Part shown: positions 25,163 through 33,650 of the stretch, piece after piece
Layout: every line of letters begins with the position of its first letter
Numbering within the stretch: the stretch's first letter is position 1
NCBI GenBank assembly: GCA_018813685.1
Contig: JAHJAV010000107.1
Span: 1-39,000 of the forward strand
DNA from: Nanobdellota archaeon
Lineage (GTDB): Archaea > Nanobdellota > Nanobdellia > Woesearchaeales > JACPBV01
Direction: 5' to 3'
Length of the DNA stretch: 39,000 bases
Translations under genes and position numbers: made by a program
The notes under the pieces: generated by a model
What the model was told of the DNA's origin: nothing
Database searches by the model: none
The model's input: the letters and a program-made list of their open reading frames with translations, nothing else

Positions 25163-26812
25163 ATGAAACTAAACCCAAGGAAAGATTTTAGGGATCTTGC
25201 AAGATTCAATAAGATAATGCTGATCTCAACCCAGCAGGGGTTTGGTTTTCTATTTGATAAAATAAAAGTGCCATTCAGAAAGAAAACCAAAATAGAAGAA
25301 AAAAATAATCCAAAAAGGCTTAGAAAAACCTTAGAAAAACTCGGCCCAACTTTTGTAAAGTTAGGTCAGATATTAAGCTTAAGGCCTGATTTGATTCCAA
25401 AAGAATATGTTAGGGAATTAAGTGATCTTCAGGATAAAGTACCTCCTTTTCCATACGATGAAGTTGAAAAAATAATCCAGGCAGAGCTTCACCACCCTAT
25501 AATTGATTTATTTCAAAGTTTTAACAAAAAGCCAATAGCTTCTGCTTCTATCTCTCAGGTTCATAAGGCCAAACTAAAAGATGGCACCATAGTAGCAGTT
25601 AAAGTGCAAAGGCCAGCTGCAGAAGAGATAATGAAGATAGACATTGAAATAATGTTCTATCTGGCCAAGATTCTGGAAAGCCATTCTAAAGTAATGCAGA
25701 GATACAACCCTGTAAAAATTATAAAAGAATTTGAAGAATGGACAAAAAAAGAGCTTAATTTCAAAGTAGAAGCGCAAAACGCAAAAAGATTCTACAGGAA
25801 TTTCAAAAATTCTGCTACAGTTAAAATACCTAAAATCTTCGATGAATACTCTACACAGAAAGTATTGGCTATGGAGTTTATAGACGGCATTCCATTGCAC
25901 AGCCTGGACAAAGTTAAAGGCAAGAAGGGCTACAATATGAAAGAAATAATGAAAAATGGCTTTGATTCTATCCTAAACCAGATATTTATTCATGGTTTTT
26001 TTCATGCAGACCCTCATCCCGGAAACATATTGGTTCTTAAGGGAAACAAGATAGCTTGGATTGATTTCGGCATTGTAGGTACTTTCAATAAATACCTAAA
26101 GCAAAAGTCAATAGACTTATTGTATGGATTAGTTGAAGAAGACATAGATTCCATTACTGAAACATTCCTGGACATGGGGTTGATAAATGAAAAAAAGACA
26201 GATATAGACTTATTTAAAGAAGAAGTAAGGGACGCTGTTGAGCCATTGCAAAACAGCAAATTAAAAGACATCAAGATAAGCTATGTATTAGAATCTGTTT
26301 TGGATATAGCTTTAAAGCACCATGTTAAGATGCCGACAGACTTTGTCTTATCAGCAAAAACACTGCTTGAACTGGAAGGGATGGGCCTTGAATTTATCCC
26401 CTCATTTAAACTTGTAGATGCTACTAGGCCATTTTTAGAAAAATTGATAAAGAGAGAATTTAAAATTACCTATATGGCAAAGGATCTTATGAAAAATATG
26501 GCTAAATACAGTAGATTATTCAGGGAATTTCCAGATCAATTAAGCTCAGCTTTAAGAAAAATTCAAAAAGGAACAATAAAAGTAGATATCGAAGATACAG
26601 ATGTAAAACGATTAGCAACAGACATCGATAAATCAAGTAATAGGATGACTTATGGCATGCTTATAGCTGCTTTCCTCATAACCGGCGCATTGTTAGTCAA
26701 TGTAGGCAGCCCAATATTGTCAGGCTTTCCTTTATCCTCACTAATTTGTTTTGCATTGGCAGTAATCTTCGCATTAGTATTATTCGTATCGATAGAAAAA
26801 GAACAAAAATAG
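25163..26812 (+). CDS. UbiB/ABC1/COQ8-family atypical kinase
   Basis: LRKTLEKLGPTFVKLGQILSLRPDLIPKEYVRELSDLQDKVPPFP; PIASASISQVHKAKLKDGTIVAVKVQRP; HADPHPGNILV; C-terminal TM segments. Confidence 0.93.
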   Translation: MKLNPRKDFRDLARFNKIMLISTQQGFGFLFDKIKVPFRKKTKIEEKNNPKRLRKTLEKLGPTFVKLGQILSLRPDLIPKEYVRELSDLQDKVPPFPYDEVEKIIQAELHHPIIDLFQSFNKKPIASASISQVHKAKLKDGTIVAVKVQRPAAEEIMKIDIEIMFYLAKILESHSKVMQRYNPVKIIKEFEEWTKKELNFKVEAQNAKRFYRNFKNSATVKIPKIFDEYSTQKVLAMEFIDGIPLHSLDKVKGKKGYNMKEIMKNGFDSILNQIFIHGFFHADPHPGNILVLKGNKIAWIDFGIVGTFNKYLKQKSIDLLYGLVEEDIDSITETFLDMGLINEKKTDIDLFKEEVRDAVEPLQNSKLKDIKISYVLESVLDIALKHHVKMPTDFVLSAKTLLELEGMGLEFIPSFKLVDATRPFLEKLIKREFKITYMAKDLMKNMAKYSRLFREFPDQLSSALRKIQKGTIKVDIEDTDVKRLATDIDKSSNRMTYGMLIAAFLITGALLVNVGSPILSGFPLSSLICFALAVIFALVLFVSIEKEQK

Positions 26813-26827
26813 GCGAGGTGAATTTAA

Positions 26828-27190
26828 ATGGCAGATATTATAAAAAAAGGCTTGCTTACAGCAATAGGCACAGCAAGCATAGCTGCTGAAAAAGCAGATA
26901 AGATCTTGAAAGAAGTAGTGAAAAAAGGGATTATAAGCACAAAGGATGCAAAAATCCTGGTAGGAAAATTAGCTAAAGAAGCAGAAGCAAGTAGCAAAAG
27001 ATTGCAGAAGATCATTTCAGAAGAGATAACAAAACAAGCTAACAAAACAAAGCCAATGGTTAATAAGGGAAAAAAAACAGCCAAAAAAGCATTTTCTAAA
27101 GCGACAAAAAAAATAAGCTCAGCACAAAAAACAGCAGAAAAAAGAGGGAAAGGGATTGTAAAAAAAGCCGCAAAAAAGCTGAGAAAGTGA
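26828..27190 (+). CDS. Phasin-like N-terminus with Lys/Ala-rich histone-H1-like tail
   Basis: IKKGLLTAIGTASIAAEKADKILKEVVKKGIISTKDAKILVGKLAKEAEAS then KKTAKKAFSKATKKISSAQKTAEKRGKGIVKKAAKKLRK; SD GAGGTGA upstream. Confidence 0.65.
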   Translation: MADIIKKGLLTAIGTASIAAEKADKILKEVVKKGIISTKDAKILVGKLAKEAEASSKRLQKIISEEITKQANKTKPMVNKGKKTAKKAFSKATKKISSAQKTAEKRGKGIVKKAAKKLRK

Positions 27191-27191
27191 T

Positions 27192-27695
27192 ATGCCTTTA
27201 GCAGTAACTCATGTCTTATTGACAATCATTTTGTTAGATTTGTTTAGGGATTACATAATAAAAAAGAAAAGACTAATCCCTCTCCATTTTATATTTATTG
27301 GAGGCATAGCAGGGCTGATTCCAGATATAGACATACCTATTTTTTGGCTGTTGAATTTATTCAAGCTTAATATAACATGGTTCCACGGCACATTCACCCA
27401 TCTTTTCCTGATACCCATTGCAATATTAGCCGCTTCATTAATAACTTATAGATATAATAAAAAGGCAGGCATATTACTGGGAATAATATCCTTCGGTTAT
27501 GGCTTCCACATATTTTTAGACTTCCTGTTCTACGGATGCAACATCTCCCCTTTCTGGCCAATCATCACCCATAACTTTAACGGGTTATCGCACTATCTTA
27601 ATATTCCTGGCTTAGAGCAGGGCCTTGATGCATTCATTCTGTTGGCATGGCTCTGGCACGAAGAAGTAAGGCATAAGATAAGTGATTTTATCTAA
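27192..27695 (+). CDS. Membrane-bound metal-dependent hydrolase-like protein (YdjM/DUF457 type)
   Basis: MPLAVTHVLLTIILLDLF, GGIAGLIPDIDI, FHGTFTHLFLI. Confidence 0.75.
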   Translation: MPLAVTHVLLTIILLDLFRDYIIKKKRLIPLHFIFIGGIAGLIPDIDIPIFWLLNLFKLNITWFHGTFTHLFLIPIAILAASLITYRYNKKAGILLGIISFGYGFHIFLDFLFYGCNISPFWPIITHNFNGLSHYLNIPGLEQGLDAFILLAWLWHEEVRHKISDFI

Positions 27696-28350
27696 CCAGC
27701 GTTCCCTTAAACTTCTTCCCTTTTAGAAATCTCTCTAAATTACCAATATCTTTCCCCACAATTGCGGCCTTCAACCCCAATTTTTCAGCCTCTTTAGAAG
27801 CAATCGGGTCAAAAGGCATATTCAATCCAGGCTTCCACTTACTTCCAACAAGTTTCCTCAACATCTTCCATTCAATCTCCTTGATCGGCTTAGCGCCGCC
27901 TAATTTAGGGTCCTTATCATATACATAATCGACATTGGTCATATTCACAACAATAGAAGCGCCAATATTCTTAGCTAAGATCACAGCATCATAATCAGTG
28001 CTAAATCCAGGCTTCCATCCAGCAGCTATAAGCACCCTTTCATCAGAGATTATCTTCTCAGTTGGGTCTATTATTATTTCTTTCTTGACCTTAAACAGTT
28101 TCTTCAAAGTCAATGCATTGATTCTTGTTGCATAAATCCCTAACCAGTCTAAGTCCTTATGCGTTGTTCCTTTGATTTTCCTTGCTTCATTCTGCAGTTT
28201 TCTGGCCAGCTTTCCTCCGCCGCATATAATTATGAATCTATCCTTCTTAGAATATTTATCTATCAGTTTCTTAAACTTTTTCAGAAACTTAGTATCTACC
28301 TCATCTGGAATTATTACAGAACCGCCTAGTGATATAACAATCTTTTTCAT
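27688..28350 (-). CDS. pyrH: Archaeal-type UMP kinase
   Basis: MKKIVISLGGSVIIPDEVD, IIICGGGKLARKLQNEAR, LDWLGIYATRINALTLKKLF, KWKPGLNMPFDPIASKEAEKLGL. Confidence 0.88.
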   Translation of the reverse strand: MKKIVISLGGSVIIPDEVDTKFLKKFKKLIDKYSKKDRFIIICGGGKLARKLQNEARKIKGTTHKDLDWLGIYATRINALTLKKLFKVKKEIIIDPTEKIISDERVLIAAGWKPGFSTDYDAVILAKNIGASIVVNMTNVDYVYDKDPKLGGAKPIKEIEWKMLRKLVGSKWKPGLNMPFDPIASKEAEKLGLKAAIVGKDIGNLERFLKGKKFKGTLVR

Positions 28351-28351
28351 G

Positions 28352-28702
28352 TCAAGCACCCAATCCTATAAATACAACTCCAACTATAACCAATCCAATT
28401 CCCATCCACCTATACCTATTCATCTGTTCACCTAAAAACTTTATAGACCATAAGCTGACCCATACATAAGTAGTTGCAACTAAAGGATAAAGCACAGATA
28501 ACTCTCCCCCTTTCAATGCAGGGATAAACAATATAGTTCCTAGTCCATAAAAAACAAATCCCAGAATCAAATTATAATTCTTAATCAATTCTTTAATCTT
28601 AAGAGACATTTTTCCAGAAGCTTTCTTCAGCATTATTGGTCCAAATGAGCCTATAAAACAAGCTAAAATCACTAAACCAATTGCCCATAATTCTGTTTCC
28701 AT
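28352..28702 (-). CDS. EamA-type half-transporter (4 TM)
   Basis: ALKGGELSVLYPLVATTYVWVSLWSIKFLGEQMNRYRWMGIGLVIVGVVFIG. Confidence 0.75.
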   Translation of the reverse strand: METELWAIGLVILACFIGSFGPIMLKKASGKMSLKIKELIKNYNLILGFVFYGLGTILFIPALKGGELSVLYPLVATTYVWVSLWSIKFLGEQMNRYRWMGIGLVIVGVVFIGLGA

Positions 28703-29089
28703 TTATATCACGTCTGTATACTTCATGCTTTCTTTCTCTTTTGACCCGATATTGATAAAAATTATCCCAATTATAATGATTAATATCCCTGCCCACCTAA
28801 ATAAATTCAAACTCTCCTTAAAGACATACATAGATAATAAACTAACCCAGATATAGCTTGTAGCAATTATCGGATAAAGAACACTAACCTCTCCCCCTTT
28901 AAATGCAGTTATCATGATTATTGCTCCTAAAACATAAAGCGCCATCCCAGATATCAACGGAACATTTGTAATCAAACTGATCAGATTAAACTCAAGTTTA
29001 TCAGCCCCCATCTTATACAGGATCTGCGCAAAAGAAGTAAAAACAGTGCATAACACCATCAATCCTATTGCCCATGTTTTTGTAGTCAT
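28703..29089 (-). CDS. EamA-type half-transporter (4 TM), paralog of neighbour
   Basis: AFKGGEVSVLYPIIATSYIWVSLLSMYVFKESLNLFRWAGILIIIIGIIFINIG. Confidence 0.75.
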   Translation of the reverse strand: MTTKTWAIGLMVLCTVFTSFAQILYKMGADKLEFNLISLITNVPLISGMALYVLGAIIMITAFKGGEVSVLYPIIATSYIWVSLLSMYVFKESLNLFRWAGILIIIIGIIFINIGSKEKESMKYTDVI

Positions 29090-29188
29090 TAAAAAGAAAG
29101 TGAATTCTACTTATTTATAAACTTTATTGCTGAGCAAAACAATTAAGATTTAGAAATATATTTCTAAAAAGTTGTTAATCTAAGTTTA

Positions 29189-30913
29189 TCAGTCCCTCAA
29201 CAAAATCTCAATCACTTTAGCATAAGCCGGCCTTGCTATAAACACACCTATAGACACACCGATTATTGTAGTGATGGCAAAACCTTTAAGCAATCCAGCG
29301 CCAGCAAACATTAACGGAATCATAGCAAATGTTGTTGTTAAATAAGCGCCCATTATGATGAAGAAAGCCCCTTTTATCCTGTCTTTCCAGTTGAATATCC
29401 TCCTTGCTTCTCCGCTTAATGTCTCATCCGTAATCAATATCTGGTGATCAACACCAGTTCCTACTGCTATTATTATCCCTGCAACAGCAGCTAAATCTAG
29501 ATTCCACCCTATCAAAGCAGCAACACCCAATAATATGATTACCTCAGATATAGATGTCATCACAATAGGGATTGAAATCTGAAGTTTCCTGTATCTTATA
29601 AAAATGATAATTGAAACAGTTAATATGGCAAGGAACCCAACAAAAAGCGTATTCTTTACAAATTCATCTCCTAGAACAGGAGATAATGTATCTGTCTTTA
29701 CAATATTGAGCTTAAATGGCAGTGATCCTGTAATCAATATGGTCTGCAATTTTTTCATATTCTGCAGCGCATTTACAGCAGCTTCCTGCTGGGATATTCC
29801 TATGCCTGATCCTGAAATCTGTATATTCGTTTCTGCTTTTCCTTTTAATTCAGCGCCTATCCTTAATTCATCAACCTGCTTATCATCTAAGAAAAGAATC
29901 AGCTTCTCACTTAAGTACTGGCTTTTATCTTCTGTAATTATAGGCAAATCTTTTGTAGCATCAGCCTGCCTTTGTGCAGCCTCTGGTAAAAGGCTTATTG
30001 AGAATCTAAATCTGCATAGCCATTCTTGTCCGCTTTGTGAGCACCCATAGTTGGGATCAATCCCTGAGCAGTCAGCAGACCTGCATACATAAGTGATCTC
30101 ATTTCCGCCTTTAAATGTTGTTTCATTTCCGATTCTTGCTTCAAACTTCCCCTGCTTGGCTAAAAGGTTCTTTACTTCTTCTTCAGTAGCCCCTGCTATC
30201 TCAACTAATATATACTGGTTGCCTGATAGATCACCAGCAGATCTGATTATTAGATCAGATAATCCATATACATTAAGCCTTTCCTTCATCACTTCTATAA
30301 GATTCTCAATATCACCTTCACTTAATTTCTCCTCAGGCTGCAACATTACTCTTGTTCCTCCCTGGAGGTCAAGCCCCTTTCTCAAATTTGTTGTAGGGGC
30401 ATCATATACTCTTAATCCTATATCCTGAAAACCTAAACTTATTGCTTCTGTTTTAGGGACTGTAATCTGTTTAGTTTCTGTTTTATTTACCTTAATCATG
30501 CTTCCATTAACTTCTTCTTCAGCTTCAACAGTCTCTTCTATTGTTTTAATTTCAGTTTCATTCAATTCAATTATCTTAAAGTTCTCTTTAGGCATAAGCC
30601 TATAACTTCCCTTACTAGTCTTTATCTGGATGCTGGTATTGGGCTTTATAGTCCCTAATGCGCTATAATACTCCTCGGTATTGCTTATTACTTTATTATT
30701 TATAGAAGTAATGATCTCCCTGCTCATAGGTGCAGCTGTTGGCCTTGGGCTTTGTATCCCTGCTAAGTTAGCAGAAGAATTCACAATCACATTCCTTATA
30801 GCTGCGCCCTTATTATATGGATTTGGATGGATAGCAACTAAAGCTAAAACTATGCAGATCATCAAGATTATTATTCTTGGATTGGTTAAGATCTTCTTTG
30901 TTTTTCTATTCAT
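29189..30913 (-). CDS. secD: Protein-export membrane protein SecD
   Basis: GLDLQGGTRVMLQP, RLNVYGLSDLIIRSAG, AGIIIAVGTGVDHQILITDE. Confidence 0.92.
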   Translation of the reverse strand: MNRKTKKILTNPRIIILMICIVLALVAIHPNPYNKGAAIRNVIVNSSANLAGIQSPRPTAAPMSREIITSINNKVISNTEEYYSALGTIKPNTSIQIKTSKGSYRLMPKENFKIIELNETEIKTIEETVEAEEEVNGSMIKVNKTETKQITVPKTEAISLGFQDIGLRVYDAPTTNLRKGLDLQGGTRVMLQPEEKLSEGDIENLIEVMKERLNVYGLSDLIIRSAGDLSGNQYILVEIAGATEEEVKNLLAKQGKFEARIGNETTFKGGNEITYVCRSADCSGIDPNYGCSQSGQEWLCRFRFSISLLPEAAQRQADATKDLPIITEDKSQYLSEKLILFLDDKQVDELRIGAELKGKAETNIQISGSGIGISQQEAAVNALQNMKKLQTILITGSLPFKLNIVKTDTLSPVLGDEFVKNTLFVGFLAILTVSIIIFIRYRKLQISIPIVMTSISEVIILLGVAALIGWNLDLAAVAGIIIAVGTGVDHQILITDETLSGEARRIFNWKDRIKGAFFIIMGAYLTTTFAMIPLMFAGAGLLKGFAITTIIGVSIGVFIARPAYAKVIEILLRD

Positions 30914-32000
30914 TTCTTATCTTGCTCGCTTTTCTCTCTATATAGTATCTTAATATCCCTGTATTCTGTATCCATGTAAATATAATATCTACAAAAAGCC
31001 CTATGATGATTATTGTCATTATCTGTTTTATAACTGCAGATCGTACAAAGATTATTCCGACAAAAACAGCGCCAATTGTAGTCATAGTCATCATCATTCC
31101 AGTTTTTACAGAGCTCATAGTTCTTTCAAATACAGTCCCTTCTTTTCTCTTCAATAACCTTGTAGTAAGCAGCATGTCAGTATCAACAGAATATCCAACT
31201 AACATAAGGAAAGCAGCTATTCCGCCTGTGCTGACCTTCATTCCCATCAGGTCAACTATTGCTAATGTAACAATTATATCTGAAAACGCGCAAAGTATCA
31301 CAGCTATACTTGGCACAAAAGTCCTAAAATATATCATTACAACAATACTCATTAATATAAACGCAGCTATAAGCGCAATAAATGTTTCTTTAAAGAAACT
31401 GGAGCCCAAAGAAGAACCCATTATTTCAACACTATAATCATCTTCGTTAAGGGTATAATCTAGATTTGATTTGACAGTGCTTAAAAAAGTGTCTAGCACA
31501 TTTTTGTCTGTTCCCTCAATATCTGCTAAAATAATAACCCCTATCTGTTTGCCGCTTTCTGTTACAGGCTCAACCGAGATATCATTCCTGCCAAATTGCG
31601 TCCTTAATGCGCTCTCAAGAGCAGTAATATCTGTATTTGCCCCCTTGGTTATTGTTATAGTAACTCCCCCTTTCAAAGAAACATCCTTATAGATAAAAGA
31701 GCCGGTTGTTGCTGTCTGTACACCTATCACTATCATTGCTATTAACAATATTGCAAAAGGAATTACCATCAGTTTCTTATATTCCTTATCATAGAAATCT
31801 AATATCCGTTTAGAGATGGGCTTTTTCGGTTCCTTTTCTTCCTTTATCTTCTCCTCAACCTTCGGCTTTATAACCTCCTCTTCCTTGATTGGCTCTTCCT
31901 TTTCTTCATATACCTCTAATTTGGCAGTATTCCCTTTATCGTCTACTAAATCTATCTCTGGTTTTTTGTTTATTTCTGTATCTTCTTCCAAAATAGCCAC
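30906..32000 (-). CDS. secF: Protein-export membrane protein SecF
   Basis: DVSLKGGVTITI, GSSLGSSFFKETFIALIAAFILMSIVVMIYFR, LVGYSVDTDMLLTTRLLKR; charged N-terminal extension. Confidence 0.9.
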   Translation of the reverse strand: MAILEEDTEINKKPEIDLVDDKGNTAKLEVYEEKEEPIKEEEVIKPKVEEKIKEEKEPKKPISKRILDFYDKEYKKLMVIPFAILLIAMIVIGVQTATTGSFIYKDVSLKGGVTITITKGANTDITALESALRTQFGRNDISVEPVTESGKQIGVIILADIEGTDKNVLDTFLSTVKSNLDYTLNEDDYSVEIMGSSLGSSFFKETFIALIAAFILMSIVVMIYFRTFVPSIAVILCAFSDIIVTLAIVDLMGMKVSTGGIAAFLMLVGYSVDTDMLLTTRLLKRKEGTVFERTMSSVKTGMMMTMTTIGAVFVGIIFVRSAVIKQIMTIIIIGLFVDIIFTWIQNTGILRYYIERKASKIRNE

Positions 32001-32035
32001 CTTTCTGTTTGAGAAATATAGACCATTAATAAACC

Positions 32036-32677
32036 TTACTGTTTAATATACCTCTTATCATCTAAAGGCAGCTCCCCAAACTTGCAGTCCTTGCAAGTCC
32101 AATCTAAGTAAACAAACTCACCTATTTTATACCTCTTTAAAGCACTTTTGAGCCTTATGCTAAGGAAAACATGGCTGGGTATAAACACAAGCTCATAATC
32201 TACACCAATAGCGCCTAAAAGTGAGGCAAGCAATATTGTGCCGCCATCACAATCGCTTGATTTCATGTAAAGTGCTTCTTTAGGGCTTTCAACATACTCA
32301 AAACCTAATGGGTCTGCAACATACTCTATATTGTCTCTTACAAAATAATATATAGCTTTACTTTGACAAACCTGATTCCCATCACACGCTATTGTAGCAA
32401 TCTTATTAGCTATCTGTTTTATAGTAGGATCATAAGGCTTAATGTATGAATAAAAATCCTTATTCTGCTTAATCTCAATTGTTTCATTATCTAGCTTAAA
32501 ATCAGAAGGCATAACATCATCAATTGAAGGGATCAAAAAAGGCTCAGGATCCAGCTTTATAGATTCAGTAGGAAAATACCAAAGCACTATTAACAAAAGC
32601 AAAAAGATGCCTATTATATACTTTATGGGTCCTTTGTGCCATGGCTCTTTTTCAATAATATCATCATCTTCATCCAT
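32036..32677 (-). CDS. Membrane-anchored transglutaminase-like protein
   Basis: IYYFVRDNIEYVADPLGFEYVESPKEALYMKSSDCDGGTILLASLLGAIGVDYELVFIPSHVFLSI (Cys-His-Asp type). Confidence 0.82.
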   Translation of the reverse strand: MDEDDDIIEKEPWHKGPIKYIIGIFLLLLIVLWYFPTESIKLDPEPFLIPSIDDVMPSDFKLDNETIEIKQNKDFYSYIKPYDPTIKQIANKIATIACDGNQVCQSKAIYYFVRDNIEYVADPLGFEYVESPKEALYMKSSDCDGGTILLASLLGAIGVDYELVFIPSHVFLSIRLKSALKRYKIGEFVYLDWTCKDCKFGELPLDDKRYIKQ

Positions 32678-33080
32678 TTTGTATCATTCTAAGAAAATCA
32701 GCTGTTCTTATTATTTTAATATTGTTATACTCCTTTAGATTTAATAGATGATCATCACCAGAAACAATATAATCCACCTTGCCCTCTTCAGCGCATTCTA
32801 AAACCATATTATCATCTGGGTCTTCTTTTATAATGTCAATTCTTGTTTTAGGGCAGACTATCTGTGATATTCCCAATATCTTTTTAACCTCATCATTAAC
32901 AAAGTCAGTTGGATAATTGAATTTTGCTCTGGATATCACGTCTTTAAATTCATCCAATATTTCTAAAGAAAGAATCAATATTATTTTTCGATTTTTGATT
33001 GACTGTAACAAATTAAACTCATTACCTCTTATAATAGTTGCAGAAACTAATGTATTTGTATCAGTTGTTACCCTTATCAT
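32670..33080 (-). CDS. PIN-domain putative ribonuclease toxin (VapC-like)
   Basis: VTTDTNTLVSATIIRGNEFNLLQSI, EILDEFKDVI, DPDDNMVLECAEEGKVDYIVSGDDHLL. Confidence 0.88.
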   Translation of the reverse strand: MIRVTTDTNTLVSATIIRGNEFNLLQSIKNRKIILILSLEILDEFKDVISRAKFNYPTDFVNDEVKKILGISQIVCPKTRIDIIKEDPDDNMVLECAEEGKVDYIVSGDDHLLNLKEYNNIKIIRTADFLRMIQNG

Positions 33081-33352
33081 ATTCTCTCTTTTCTATATGC
33101 TTTGATCTCTTTTTTAACATCATCCCTTGTAATTCCTCTCTTTTGTGCTATCTTCCAGGTTTTTGCAAAGACTTTCTCAAACTCTTCCATATCCTTGGCC
33201 TTTTCTAGATTCTTTATTCTTTTTAGGACTATGCTGTCATCCAGGTCGTATACTAAAAACCTTTCTCCTTCTTTAAGATCATTGTTCTGTCTTATGTCCT
33301 GAGGTATTACAACCTGCCCCCTTGAAGTCATCTTGGTTATTTCCATGTTCAT
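33077..33352 (-). CDS. AbrB/MazE-type antitoxin (VapB-like)
   Basis: TKMTSRGQVVIPQDIRQNNDLKEGERFLVYDLDDSIVLKRI; overlaps toxin start. Confidence 0.88.
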   Translation of the reverse strand: MNMEITKMTSRGQVVIPQDIRQNNDLKEGERFLVYDLDDSIVLKRIKNLEKAKDMEEFEKVFAKTWKIAQKRGITRDDVKKEIKAYRKERI

Positions 33353-33384
33353 GTTTTAATCACCCTTTACATTAGTAAGAATAG

Positions 33385-33398
33385 TAAGATTAATCTTA
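33385..33398. promoter_or_regulatory. 14-bp palindrome upstream of vapB
   Basis: TAAGATTAATCTTA, adjacent to the minus-strand TATA-like AAATATAA. Confidence 0.5.
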
Positions 33399-33650
33399 TA
33401 TTTAAACTTTATGGTTTGAATACGTAAAACACAGCAGAGTTAGGGAAAGAAGTTGTTTGTTGATTAAAATTTTTGAATACTTCTGGTTTTAGCCTAATAA
33501 TTTAGTGAAAATGTTTTGCGTGATTCTAGAGCGGTAAATTTAATTCAGCCGTTTTTTAACAGCCTGCATTTACCCGCCACAGATTAACCAACCCACCTGC
33601 TTAACAACCTTTATAAATCTTAGTATACCTCACTAGACATAGGGGGCAGT

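Noticed and set aside
26824-27225. 133-aa minus-strand ORF opposite the phasin-like gene
   Set aside because: Mirror of a Lys/Ala-rich gene giving Phe/Leu-rich translation; the plus-strand gene has an SD (GAGGTGA) and fits the operon.
29604-30050. 148-aa plus-strand ORF opposite secD
   Set aside because: Shadow ORF of secD; the same applies to 31003-31437 opposite secF.
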